Below are positions 10,709 through 18,888 of a DNA stretch of 64,000 nucleotides, piece by piece. The first letter of the stretch is position 1; each line of letters begins with the position of its first letter. Both the position numbers and the translations under genes were made by a program. Origin of the DNA: Arthrobacter citreus (GTDB lineage Bacteria; Actinomycetota; Actinomycetes; Actinomycetales; Micrococcaceae); the NCBI RefSeq assembly GCF_038405225.1, contig NZ_CP151657.1:1922001-1986000 (forward strand), written 5' to 3'. A model generated the notes under the pieces. It did not search any database and was not told the origin of the DNA. It saw nothing but the letters and a program-made list of their open reading frames with translations.

Positions 10709-11230
10709 ATGGACATCCTCTTTGTTCACGGGGCCCGAGGCTGGACGGATGACCAGCCGATGGCCGCCGAGCTGCGCGGCATCCCGGGAGCCGAAGTGCT
10801 GGCGCCCCATTTTTCCGATGAGGACATGTCGGCCGCAGGCTGGCGGCGTGAGCTGAACCGGCAGCTCCGGACCCTCGGCCCGCAACCGGTCGTCGTCGCC
10901 CATTCCTTCGGCGCATCCATGGTCCTCCTGCACTACGCGGATGACCCCGTGGAACCCCTGCCCCGCGGGCTGGTCCTGTTGGCGATGCCGTTCTGGGGCT
11001 CTGAAGGCTGGCAGGCGGAGTACTCCCTGCCCATGGATGCCGAACTGCCGGCGGATCTGCCGCTGTTCCTCCACCAGTGCATGGACGACGACGTCGTGCC
11101 GGCTGATCATGTGGACCGCCACGCGTCCCGGCTTTCGCAGGCCATCATCCGCCGCCATGACAGCGGCGGACACCAGTTTCAGGGGCGGATGGGCGAAGTC
11201 CTCCAAGATGTCAGGATGCTGGGACACTGA
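10709..11230 (+). CDS. Alpha/beta hydrolase (RBBP9/YdeN type)
   Basis: A 173-residue small serine hydrolase. The nucleophile elbow AHSFGAS lies near residues 70-76, an Asp on the loop MDDDVVPADHV and the late His in SGGHQFQG complete a likely catalytic triad. The compact size and the N-terminal ILFVHGARGW match the RBBP9/YdeN group. AAGGAG lies eight bases before the ATG. It lies 49 bp downstream of the HAD gene on the same strand and converges with the P-loop kinase gene. Substrate unknown. Confidence 0.82.
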   Translation: MDILFVHGARGWTDDQPMAAELRGIPGAEVLAPHFSDEDMSAAGWRRELNRQLRTLGPQPVVVAHSFGASMVLLHYADDPVEPLPRGLVLLAMPFWGSEGWQAEYSLPMDAELPADLPLFLHQCMDDDVVPADHVDRHASRLSQAIIRRHDSGGHQFQGRMGEVLQDVRMLGH

Positions 11231-11242
11231 GCTCTCCGGGCG

Positions 11243-11815
11243 TCAACCGCTCAGCAGGAATGCCCCGCTTTCCACGGCTTCCCGGACTCTTGCCAGTGTC
11301 ACCTCCGGGGTATCGGCGGAGGTGTCGATCGCATGCCGGTCCAGGGCTCCCAGATCCGCGAACTGATCCCACATCGCGGTGACGGGCCCTTCTTCGACGA
11401 GTGCCCCGGGCAATGTCCTGGCCAGCGCCCGCCGCAGGGCCTCCTCCCGGCTCGGGCGCAGCACTATCCAGTGCACCCTGGGTGTACCGGCGCCTGACCC
11501 GGCGCCTGCCCCGGCGGCAGTCCAGCGGAAGTGGGCCAGCATCCAGGGGCCGATGATGCCGTCGACAACAGTCACGAAGCCGCCCCCGGCATACGTCCTG
11601 GCGGCTCCCTGGATGACGCTCATCACCGTTTGATTCTGGGCATCCGACGCGGACAGGTACGGCGGGATGTGTCCGGCTGCTATGTAATGCCAGAAATCGT
11701 CAGTCTGCAGGTGCACAGCCTTGGGATAGGTCCGGGCGAGACGTCCGGCGGTTGTGCTCTTTCCGACCCCCGGAGGCCCGGTCAGGAGGATGACGTCCGC
11801 TGCCATGGCGTTCAC
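11243..11815 (-). CDS. P-loop AAA-type nucleotide kinase-like protein
   Basis: A 190-residue P-loop NTPase. GPPGVGKST (about residues 13-21) is the Walker A motif, VHLQTDDFWHYI resembles the second-strand Asp region of small-molecule kinases, and RPSREEALRRALAR resembles a lid segment. The fold suggests phosphorylation of a small metabolite, as in chloramphenicol phosphotransferase and shikimate or gluconate kinases, but the substrate is not recognised. An alanine/glycine-rich insert (AAGAGAGSGAG) lies near residue 100. A start at the fourth codon (second ATG) is equally possible. Confidence 0.72.
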   Translation of the reverse strand: MNAMAADVILLTGPPGVGKSTTAGRLARTYPKAVHLQTDDFWHYIAAGHIPPYLSASDAQNQTVMSVIQGAARTYAGGGFVTVVDGIIGPWMLAHFRWTAAGAGAGSGAGTPRVHWIVLRPSREEALRRALARTLPGALVEEGPVTAMWDQFADLGALDRHAIDTSADTPEVTLARVREAVESGAFLLSG

Positions 11816-11844
11816 AGTACCGCTTCGGTTTGAGGGACGGGGTT

Positions 11845-14583
11845 TCAGGGAAGCGGCAGCTCCCGGAGTTGCCGGCGCGAATTGATGCCCAGCTTGCGGA
11901 AGATGCTGCGCAGGTGGGCGTCAATCGTTCGCGGGCTGAGGAAGAGCTGTGTGGCAACTTCGCGGGATGTGGCACCGGTGGCCACCTGCCGGGCAATGTG
12001 CAGCTCGTGGGCGGTCAGGGAATCGGTCGGTTGTTCACTCCGCTTGCGGGGGTGCTCCCCGGTGGCCCGCAGCTCGCGGGCCGCTCGGTTCGCGAACCCG
12101 TCCGCACCCATGTCCAGCAGCAGCCCGTGCGCGGTACGGAGCTGTTCACGGGCGTCATGGCGGCGCCCTTCGCGGCGCAGCCACTCGCCGTAGACGAGGT
12201 GGGTGCGGGCGAGGTAGCTGGCGATCCGACACTGCCCGAGCTGGCTGATGGCTTCACGGTACTGTCCCTCCGCCTCCGGCCCGGTGCTGGTCAGGGCGCG
12301 TGAGCGCGCCGCCAGTCCAAACCCCCATGGGGTTCCGCTGGCCAGAGCCCGGGCGGTTAACTCCTCCACCGCATGGGCTGCACCCTCCGGCTGGCCGGAA
12401 CGGCATGCCGCTTCAATGAGTTCGGTGTGGGCCAAGTTGTGGTATCTCAGCGCTTCGGACTCATAGGCAAGGGTCGCCGCAGTAAAGGCCGCGTCGTAGT
12501 TGCCCAGTCCGTTGTGCAGCACCGCCATGGCGTACTGGGACAGGGAATCCTCGGTGCCGTGGGCATCTCCGGGTGCCCGGTGAAGGATGGCAGCGTGGAT
12601 TTCGGCGGTCTCGTCCGGACGGCCCCGCCAGGCGCAGTTAACGAGCTGTGCGTGGAGCACGGGGACTGCTTTGGAAGGCGCCGCGATCGCGGTCAGCTCG
12701 GCGCTGCGGGCGAGCTCACCCGATAGCACCAGCATGGTGGACCTGCCGAGAAGAGCGAGAGGGAGCGTGGCCAGAGCGCCGGCCTCACGGGTTTGCTTTA
12801 TATGGCGGACGGTTAGGGTATGGAACAACTCGTCGTCGAAGAGCGCCATTGCGGATCTGCTGGCCAGCCACCCCCAGCGGCATCTGCCGGTGGTGTCCAT
12901 GGGGTCAGCGGCTGCCCCATCGTCAGCGAACGCCTCCAACGCACGCCGCAGGCCGGGCGCACCGGCCGCGTACCCGAGTGTGAACAGGGAGACCAGCCCG
13001 TCGAGCAACAGATCCGACGGCCTCGGAGATCCGACCGGGGCCGGCGCGGCGCGGGCAGCTTCAGTCACTGCCTGCACATCGCTGCCGCTGCGGAAGCTGC
13101 CGGTGACCATCGCGGCTTCGAGGGCACGGAGGTAGGTTTCCCGTGACAGCGCCGGATCCAGCGGGGCGAGGCTCCTGGCGGCGGCCAGCAGCATCACCTG
13201 TCCTTCACCGCCGCGTGCCAGGTGGAACGTGATCTGGGCGCGCAGCAGTTGGAGACGGGCGCGCTGCAGGTCATCCAACGGCCCGGCCGCTGCAACGGTC
13301 AGCAGCTCCAATGCGGCAGCGGATCCGCCGGCCTCATGCTTGGCATGGGCGGCTTCGAGGGCACGGCCCGCGCGGGCAGCGGGATCGGGGCTCACCTTGG
13401 CCGCCTGCTCCATGAACACCGCGGCGGCGGCCAGCCCGCCGCGGGATCGTGCCCGCTCAGCCGAGCGCATCAACTCCTCGGCGGCGTCCTCGTCGGTTCC
13501 CAGCACGGACTGCCCCAGGTGCCAGGCACGCCGGTCGGGGTCGGCCTCCAGATTGGTAGCGGCTGCCAGCGCCCCGTGCACTCGGCGGCGGTCCAACGGA
13601 GCAGCGGCCCGAAGAACCGCCGAACGCACCAGTGGATGGCGGAACTGCACCCGGCCGTCAATCTCCAAAAGCCCGGCTGCTTCGGCGGGCGCTGCCGCCT
13701 CGTAGGCGATCCCCAGGTGCGCGGCCGCGCGCCAAAGCAGCGTCACATCACCGGTAGGATCGACAGCCGCGGTCAGCAGCAGCAGTTGAGTCGGCGCCGG
13801 CAGGCTGTCTGCACGGCGCCTGAACGTATCCTCGATCCGGTGGGTGGTGTCCCGCACATCGGCCAGCTCGAAACCGCCCGTCCAGGCCACTGATATGTTT
13901 CCGGCCAGTTCCAGCAGCGCAAGAGGATTCCCGCGTGCTTCAGTCAAAAGGCGGTCCCGCATGTCCTCGTCCAGCGGGGCATGTGCTGACCCTGCCAGCA
14001 GAAGCCGGGCGTCGGCTTCGTCCAGTCCGCCCAGGCACATGACGGGCAAGCCGTCGAACGGGAGAAGGTTGCGGTCGGTGGGGTCGCGCACCGCGAACAC
14101 CAGCACAATGCGCTCAGCCGCTATCCGCCGCGCCACGAACGTGAGGACCTGCGCGGATGCCTCATCCAGCCATTGTGCATCGTCTACGATGCACAAAAGC
14201 GGCCCTCCCTCGGCCGCCTCCGCCAACAGGTTGAGCGCCGCCAGCCCCACGAGGAACCGGTCCGGCGCCGATCCGCCTTGCTGCCCCAGCGCCACGCCGA
14301 GGGCGGCCTGCTGCGGCTCGGGCAGGGCAGCCGCGTGGTCAAGCAATGGCGAACATAACTGGTGCAACGCCGCGTAGGCGAACTGTGTTTCAGACTCCAC
14401 GCCAACAGCTGACACCACCTGAAACCCCAAGGATTGCGCCTCACGGCGCGCGTACTCGAGCAGTTCGGTCTTTCCGATACCTGCTTCCCCGCGCACCACT
14501 GTTGTTCCACTCAGCCCCGTTTGAGCTTGGAAAAGGAGGCTGTCTATCGTGGCGCGTTCAGCACGTCGACCCAGGAAATCCAC
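11845..14583 (-). CDS. Large ATP-binding LuxR-family (LAL) transcriptional regulator
   Basis: A 912-residue LAL regulator. The N-terminal STAND-type ATPase has Walker A GEAGIGKT (32-39) and Walker B LLCIVDDAQWLDE; a long helical repeat region follows; the C-terminus holds a LuxR/GerE helix-turn-helix with LTAHELHIARQVATGATS and LSPRTIDAHLRSIFRKLG. Such proteins sense maltose-like or polyketide-related signals, but the ligand here is unknown. I place the start at GTG 14583 because AAGGGAG lies just upstream and the first residues (DFLGRRAE) are the usual LAL beginning; longer frames extend into the promoter. It is divergent from the small export protein gene and may control it. Confidence 0.85.
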   Translation of the reverse strand: MDFLGRRAERATIDSLLFQAQTGLSGTTVVRGEAGIGKTELLEYARREAQSLGFQVVSAVGVESETQFAYAALHQLCSPLLDHAAALPEPQQAALGVALGQQGGSAPDRFLVGLAALNLLAEAAEGGPLLCIVDDAQWLDEASAQVLTFVARRIAAERIVLVFAVRDPTDRNLLPFDGLPVMCLGGLDEADARLLLAGSAHAPLDEDMRDRLLTEARGNPLALLELAGNISVAWTGGFELADVRDTTHRIEDTFRRRADSLPAPTQLLLLTAAVDPTGDVTLLWRAAAHLGIAYEAAAPAEAAGLLEIDGRVQFRHPLVRSAVLRAAAPLDRRRVHGALAAATNLEADPDRRAWHLGQSVLGTDEDAAEELMRSAERARSRGGLAAAAVFMEQAAKVSPDPAARAGRALEAAHAKHEAGGSAAALELLTVAAAGPLDDLQRARLQLLRAQITFHLARGGEGQVMLLAAARSLAPLDPALSRETYLRALEAAMVTGSFRSGSDVQAVTEAARAAPAPVGSPRPSDLLLDGLVSLFTLGYAAGAPGLRRALEAFADDGAAADPMDTTGRCRWGWLASRSAMALFDDELFHTLTVRHIKQTREAGALATLPLALLGRSTMLVLSGELARSAELTAIAAPSKAVPVLHAQLVNCAWRGRPDETAEIHAAILHRAPGDAHGTEDSLSQYAMAVLHNGLGNYDAAFTAATLAYESEALRYHNLAHTELIEAACRSGQPEGAAHAVEELTARALASGTPWGFGLAARSRALTSTGPEAEGQYREAISQLGQCRIASYLARTHLVYGEWLRREGRRHDAREQLRTAHGLLLDMGADGFANRAARELRATGEHPRKRSEQPTDSLTAHELHIARQVATGATSREVATQLFLSPRTIDAHLRSIFRKLGINSRRQLRELPLP

Positions 14584-14782
14584 AGTGGCTCCCTTCAGAG
14601 CTTCCCAGCACCCTAGTAGGCAATTGTTACCTACGCAAACGAAACCGGTCCGGCCCAAGGGCAGATACGGGACGGGGTCATGCAGTGCCCCCTGCCGACG
14701 CGAAGGATCCGGCGCGGGTGCGAGCCTGAAGTACCAGCAGGAAAATGATTCACCACAACCCGCACCGGAAGAGGTCAGCACC

Positions 14783-15367
14783 GTGAACCCTATTCAGGAA
14801 CTCATCGTCAATTTCCAGGAACTCGCAGCCCAGGTACCCGAGATCATCCGTCCGTTCATCGTGATGCTTGCCGGGGCCATTCCATTCATCGAGGGCGAGG
14901 TCGCCTCCCTCATCGGCATAGTGGGCGGCCTGAACCCCATCGTTGCAGGCCTTGCCGCCGCCACCGGAAACTTCCTGTGCGTCCTCGTCGTCGTGCTCGT
15001 CACGTCGCGTGCACGCACGGCCGTGGTGAAGCACAACCGGGACCGGGCTGAGGCCACCCGGAACGCCGCACTGGTCCCGGCAGGCCCGGGATACCAGGGA
15101 TCAGCAGCCCTGGAAGGATCCGCGTCGGATAAACCCCAGTCCAAAGGCCGTCAGCGCTTTGCGAAGTGGCTCGTCCGGTTCGGCGTCCCCGGGGCCAGCA
15201 TCCTCGGCCCGCTCGCGATCCCGACCCAATTCACCTCAGCGATCCTCATCGCCAGCGGAACACCACGCGGCTGGGTGCTGCTGTGGCAGGGCGTGGCGAT
15301 CGTTCTCTGGACGACCGTCGCCACGGTGTCGCTCTGGGCCGCCCTCACCTTCGTCGTAGGGGTCTAG
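14783..15367 (+). CDS. Small multidrug-export-type membrane protein
   Basis: A 194-residue integral membrane protein with two hydrophobic halves (about residues 22-75 and 125-190) split by a soluble charged loop. The pattern PFIEGEVASLIGIVGGLNP and LGPLAIPTQFTSAILIASG matches proteins annotated as small multidrug export proteins; transport has not been shown for most of them. GTG 14783 is chosen because AGAGG lies upstream and the frame beyond it is antisense to the LuxR gene. The gene is divergent from the large LuxR regulator across about 200 bp. A strong hairpin follows. Confidence 0.75.
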   Translation: MNPIQELIVNFQELAAQVPEIIRPFIVMLAGAIPFIEGEVASLIGIVGGLNPIVAGLAAATGNFLCVLVVVLVTSRARTAVVKHNRDRAEATRNAALVPAGPGYQGSAALEGSASDKPQSKGRQRFAKWLVRFGVPGASILGPLAIPTQFTSAILIASGTPRGWVLLWQGVAIVLWTTVATVSLWAALTFVVGV

Positions 15368-15409
15368 GCCGTATGCGGGAAAAACCGGCATGGGAATAAC
15401 TATCGACGG

Positions 15410-15452
15410 TCTTCAGGGCAGCGCCGTCGAACCGGCGGCGCTGCCCTGAAGA
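15410..15452 (+). terminator. Hairpin, probable terminator
   Basis: A 17-bp perfect stem (15410-15426 with 15436-15452) with a 9-nt loop lies 43 bp after the export protein stop. There is no clear U run after it, so it may be an incomplete terminator or an mRNA-stabilising hairpin. Confidence 0.6.
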
Positions 15453-15486
15453 AGCGACAGCGGAAGAACCGACAGCGGGAGGAAAA

Positions 15487-16140
15487 ATGCAATCCAAGCA
15501 AGCGGTGAAGCCCGGAGACGGCCATCTGCTGCCTCAATATCACTGGTGGCAGGGACTTTCACGGTCCCTGTTCCACCTGCACATCATCGGCCAGGGAGGC
15601 GAACCGGAGACCTGGTCCATCGACATCCGGCTCGGGGGTGATGTCGACGGTGAGGTGCGCGCCAGGCTGTACCGCAACGGTGTCAACAAAGCCGTTTCAA
15701 TGGTCCCGGCAGCATTCGCGGTGCCGGGCGGAACCATCGAGGTTGAGGTCAGCGGCTTCGGACTGAAGCGCTGCCACTATGTCAGGCACGACGGTTCCGA
15801 GCAGCAGCTCGTGCCTGATCCGGTCTCCGCCGAGGGACGGCGGGCGCGTCTGGAGGCGAGCAACCCGGCGCTGAGCCGCACCCTTGGCTTCATATCGTTA
15901 AGCATCCTGGCGGTCGCCGCGGTACTCGGCGTTCCGCAAATCGTCGAGCAGATCATGCTGCTCCCGCCTATCGCGGACAGCATCGGCACGCTGTCCAGTC
16001 CGTTCCATCTTCCGGCGGCGGCCAACGCGGCACTTTTTGTAACAACGGTGGCCGCGAGCACCGAGCGTGCGCTCCGGCTGCGCTACAACTGGATCCTTGA
16101 CGGGAGCGCGTTCGGCGGCGGCGCGCTCGACGGGAACTGA
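15487..16140 (+). CDS. Conserved actinobacterial membrane protein of unknown function
   Basis: A 217-residue protein I do not recognise. The first 110 residues are soluble and beta-rich (LHIIGQGGEPETWSIDIRLG, VPGGTIEVEVSGFGLKRCHY). Residues about 130-155 (TLGFISLSILAVAAVLGVP) and 165-195 are hydrophobic and should form two membrane helices, so the soluble domain is probably tethered. The end (ERALRLRYNWILDG) is charged. A very good ribosome binding site (GGGAGG) precedes ATG 15487. It lies after the export gene but behind a strong hairpin, so it is probably a separate unit. Confidence 0.6.
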   Translation: MQSKQAVKPGDGHLLPQYHWWQGLSRSLFHLHIIGQGGEPETWSIDIRLGGDVDGEVRARLYRNGVNKAVSMVPAAFAVPGGTIEVEVSGFGLKRCHYVRHDGSEQQLVPDPVSAEGRRARLEASNPALSRTLGFISLSILAVAAVLGVPQIVEQIMLLPPIADSIGTLSSPFHLPAAANAALFVTTVAASTERALRLRYNWILDGSAFGGGALDGN

Positions 16141-16178
16141 CGGGCACCGGCGCATAAGCCGGCAGTTAACAGCCAAGG

Positions 16179-16218
16179 CGCTTAAACGACAAAAAGGCCG
16201 CTTAAACGACAAAAGGCC
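16179..16218. repeat. Tandem duplication of a 20-bp unit
   Basis: Two adjacent near-identical copies of about 20 bp (core CTTAAACGACAAAA) lie downstream of tRNA-Pro. The A-runs read as U-runs on the minus strand and overlap the tRNA terminator tail. Confidence 0.75.
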
Positions 16219-16244
16219 CGAGGGAACTCTCGTTCCGTCAGGCC
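16215..16244 (-). terminator. Intrinsic terminator of tRNA-Pro
   Basis: On the minus strand a hairpin with GGAAC/GTTCC and GGCC/GGCC pairing and a 4-nt loop is followed by UUUU and, one duplicated unit later, UUUUU. It lies 6 bp after the tRNA 3' end. Confidence 0.75.
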
Positions 16245-16250
16245 CAGTTG

Positions 16251-16324
16251 TCGGGTTGACAGGATTTGAACCTGCGACCCCCTGACCCCCAGTCAGGTGC
16301 GCTACCAAGCTGCGCCACAACCCG
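16251..16324 (-). tRNA. tRNA-Pro (anticodon GGG)
   Basis: On the minus strand a 74-nt cloverleaf is visible: acceptor arms CGGGTTG and CAACCCG plus discriminator A, D-arm region GGCGCAGCTTGGTAGCGC, anticodon stem CCTGA/TCAGG with loop CTGGGGG (anticodon GGG), and T-arm containing GGTTCAAATCC. CCA is not encoded. It reads proline codon CCC. Confidence 0.96.
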
Positions 16325-16402
16325 CTGTTCTACCGGTTTGATTCCGGCCGAAGCAACTCGAATACTCTACCCCATGATTGGTGAATTTCCCGAATCGGGA
16401 AA

Positions 16403-16429
16403 CCCCGGAGGCCTCAGCAGCCTCCGGGG
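16403..16429 (-). terminator. Terminator hairpin after der
   Basis: A 10-bp GC-rich perfect stem (16403-16412 with 16420-16429) with a 7-nt loop begins 12 bp after the der stop. A second short palindrome (16385-16401) follows it. Confidence 0.75.
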
Positions 16430-16440
16430 CACCACAGCGT

Positions 16441-17994
16441 CTAGCGGTTCTTGCCGCGCTTTTCGCGCACGCGCATGTTGACCTCGATGGGCGTGCCCTC
16501 GAAACCGAACGTCTCACGCAGGCGGCGCGTGATGAAGCGGCGGTAGCCCGGATCCAGGAATCCGGTGGTGAAGAGCACAAACTTCGGCGGGCGGGACGAG
16601 GCCTGCGTGCCGAAGAGGATGCGGGGCTGCTTGCCGCCGCGCACCGGGTGCGGGTGCGCCGCGACGAGCTCGCCCAGGAAGGCATTGAGCTTGCCGGTGG
16701 GGATGCGCTTGTCCCAGCTCTCCAGAGCCGTGTCCAGGGCGGGTACAAGCTTGTCCTTGTGCCAGCCCGTCTTGGCCGAGATGTTCACGCTCGGAGCCCA
16801 CTCCACATGGGCAAGGTCGCGCTCAATTTCGATCTGCAGGTAGCGGCGGCGTTCGTCGTCGAGCAGGTCCCACTTGTTGAAGGCCAGCACCAGGGCGCGG
16901 CCGGACTCGATGGCGAGCTGCAGGATGCGGACATCCTGCTCGCTGAGGACTTCGTCCACGGCCAGAAGCACGACGGCGACCTCGGCCTTTTCCAGGGCGG
17001 ACTGGGTACGCAGCGAGGCGTAGAAGTCGGCACCCTGGGCCATGTGCTGGCGGCGGCGGATACCGGCGGTGTCCACGAAGCGCCAGGTGCGCCCGCCGAG
17101 TTCGATGAGCTCATCAACCGGGTCGCGGGTGGTGCCGGCGGTGTCGTCAACAACCACGCGCTCGGTGCCGGCCAGCTTGTTCAGCAGCGAGGACTTGCCC
17201 ACGTTCGGGCGTCCAATCAGGGCGATGCGGCGCGGTCCGCCGGACTTGTCCAGTCCGCCGTAGGCAGAGTACTCGGGCAGCACCTCCATGACGGCGTCGA
17301 GCATGTCGGCGGTGCCGCGGCCGTGCAGAGCAGAGACCGGGTAAGGCTCACCGAAGCCGAGGCCCCAGAGCTGGGAAGCGTCGGCTTCGTTCTGGATGTC
17401 GTCCACCTTGTTGGCGACGACGATGACCGGCTTCTTCTTGCCGCGGAGCATCCGCACCACGGCTTCATCCGTGGCGGTGATGCCAACGGTGGCGTCAACC
17501 ACGAGCATGACGGCGTCGGCGTGATCCACGGCCACCTCGGCCTGGCCTGCCACGCGGGCATGGATGCCGCGGGCGTCGTGCTCCCAGCCGCCGGTGTCAA
17601 CGAGCGTGAAGTTAACGCCGTTCCAGGTGGCGGGGTAGGAAACGCGGTCACGGGTGACACCGGGGGTGTCCTCGACAACGGCTTCGCGGCGGCCGAGGAT
17701 ACGGTTCACCAGGGTGGACTTGCCGACGTTCGGCCGTCCCACGATGGCGACGACGGGATCCTGCAGCAGCGGCGCGTCTTCGTCGTACTCTTCGAAGCCG
17801 CCGGCCAGCAGGGCTGCGTCTTCTTCGTCAAGTTCGTAGTCGTCCAGACCGGCGCGCAGCGTATCCGCGCGCAGCTCGGTCTCGGCGTCGTCCATGTTGG
17901 CCAGGCGTTCGTTAACCTGGTCCTCTCCGGCCGGGATGTACTCTTCCTGGCCCGTCTCGTCGCCGGCGGTGCCGGAATATGAGGAGTTCGTCAT
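16441..17994 (-). CDS. der: Ribosome biogenesis GTPase Der (EngA)
   Basis: A 517-residue essential GTPase with two G domains in tandem that acts in assembly of the 50S subunit. The first domain has GRPNVGKST (86-94), DTPGVTRD and NKVD; the second has GRPNVGKSS (near 259), DTAGTTRD and NKWD; a KH-like C-terminal domain ends in basic residues ([10 protein letters not shown]). The first 75 residues are an acidic extension ([19 protein letters not shown]) typical of actinobacterial Der. Its neighbour is cmk, as in most actinobacteria, with a 192-bp gap and a hairpin between them. Confidence 0.97.
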   Translation of the reverse strand: MTNSSYSGTAGDETGQEEYIPAGEDQVNERLANMDDAETELRADTLRAGLDDYELDEEDAALLAGGFEEYDEDAPLLQDPVVAIVGRPNVGKSTLVNRILGRREAVVEDTPGVTRDRVSYPATWNGVNFTLVDTGGWEHDARGIHARVAGQAEVAVDHADAVMLVVDATVGITATDEAVVRMLRGKKKPVIVVANKVDDIQNEADASQLWGLGFGEPYPVSALHGRGTADMLDAVMEVLPEYSAYGGLDKSGGPRRIALIGRPNVGKSSLLNKLAGTERVVVDDTAGTTRDPVDELIELGGRTWRFVDTAGIRRRQHMAQGADFYASLRTQSALEKAEVAVVLLAVDEVLSEQDVRILQLAIESGRALVLAFNKWDLLDDERRRYLQIEIERDLAHVEWAPSVNISAKTGWHKDKLVPALDTALESWDKRIPTGKLNAFLGELVAAHPHPVRGGKQPRILFGTQASSRPPKFVLFTTGFLDPGYRRFITRRLRETFGFEGTPIEVNMRVREKRGKNR

Positions 17995-18126
17995 TTTTGC
18001 TTTCTTTCCGTTGAGGTCTGCAGCACTGCAAGCAGGCCGTCTCCGGACAGTTCAGCCCGGTAAGTATTGTGAGGGGTTCCGCGGGTGATGACACCGCAGT
18101 TCCACCTGTCCATTGAAACACGTGCG

Positions 18127-18157
18127 GCACCGGCAGGGCATTTGACCCTACCGGTGC
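18127..18157 (-). terminator. Terminator-like hairpin after cmk
   Basis: A 12-bp stem with a 7-nt loop lies 30 bp downstream of the cmk stop. The single non-Watson-Crick pair is a G-U wobble only when read on the minus strand, which supports minus-strand use. Confidence 0.6.
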
Positions 18158-18186
18158 ACGTCAGCGCTGTTAACCTCCGAAGAGGC

Positions 18187-18888
18187 CTAGTGTGTGCTGG
18201 AATACACCACGTCCAGCACGGCCTGGACGGTTTCTTCAAAGTCCAGGTCCGAGGAATCGATCGTGACCACGCCGTCGGCCGCCTGCTGGAAATTCATTAC
18301 GGTGGAATCCTTGGCATCACGGGTGAGCACCTGCTCCTTGAGCGCCGCGGCACTCTGCGTGCCGCCGAGCTGGACGCCGCGGCGCCGCATCCTGGCTTCC
18401 TCGGAAGCGGTGAGCAGGATACGCACCTCGGCCCGCGGTGCGACGACGGTGGTGATGTCCCGGCCTTCAGCCACGATGCGCAGGCCGGAGTCCGCGATCA
18501 TCTGCTGCTGGCGGCGGACCAGTTCGGCGCGGGCGCCCAGCGTGGTCGCCACGGCGCTCACGGAGGAGGACACCGAAGGCTCGCGGATGGCGTCCGTCAC
18601 GTCGCGGCCACTGACGCGGACCCACTCGGCGTCCGGAGAAGTGCTGAGCTCAATGTCGGCGCTGCGCGTCGCGGCTTCCACGGCCACTGCGTCGCTCAGG
18701 TCAATGCCGGCTTCCATGCAGTAGAGCGTGACCGCCCGGTACATGGCGCCGGTGTCCAGGTACGCCGCACGGAGCCGGCGCGCGGCCTCCCGGCTGATGC
18801 TGGACTTGCCGGACCCCGAAGGGCCGTCAATGGCCACCACGAGGGGCTTTCCCAGCCGAAACAGGGCCGGATTACGTTCTTCAGTCAC
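18187..18888 (-). CDS. cmk: Cytidylate kinase
   Basis: A 233-residue nucleoside monophosphate kinase that phosphorylates CMP and dCMP with ATP, feeding RNA and DNA synthesis. The P-loop is GPSGSGKSS (about 22-30), YLDTGAMYRAVT is the CMP-binding start, and AEGRDITTVV with RMRRR forms the lid. I use GTG 18888, which overlaps the tyrA stop (GTGA) and has GGAAGG seven bases upstream; a GTG at 18903 would add five residues. The coupling to tyrA and the position before der match other actinobacteria. Confidence 0.95.
   Translation of the reverse strand: MTEERNPALFRLGKPLVVAIDGPSGSGKSSISREAARRLRAAYLDTGAMYRAVTLYCMEAGIDLSDAVAVEAATRSADIELSTSPDAEWVRVSGRDVTDAIREPSVSSSVSAVATTLGARAELVRRQQQMIADSGLRIVAEGRDITTVVAPRAEVRILLTASEEARMRRRGVQLGGTQSAAALKEQVLTRDAKDSTVMNFQQAADGVVTIDSSDLDFEETVQAVLDVVYSSTH

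Noticed and set aside
17991-18239. Small minus-strand frame between cmk and der
   Set aside because: It spans the terminator hairpin and the cmk end, and has no known domain; I searched this gap for an acyltransferase gene, and none is present.
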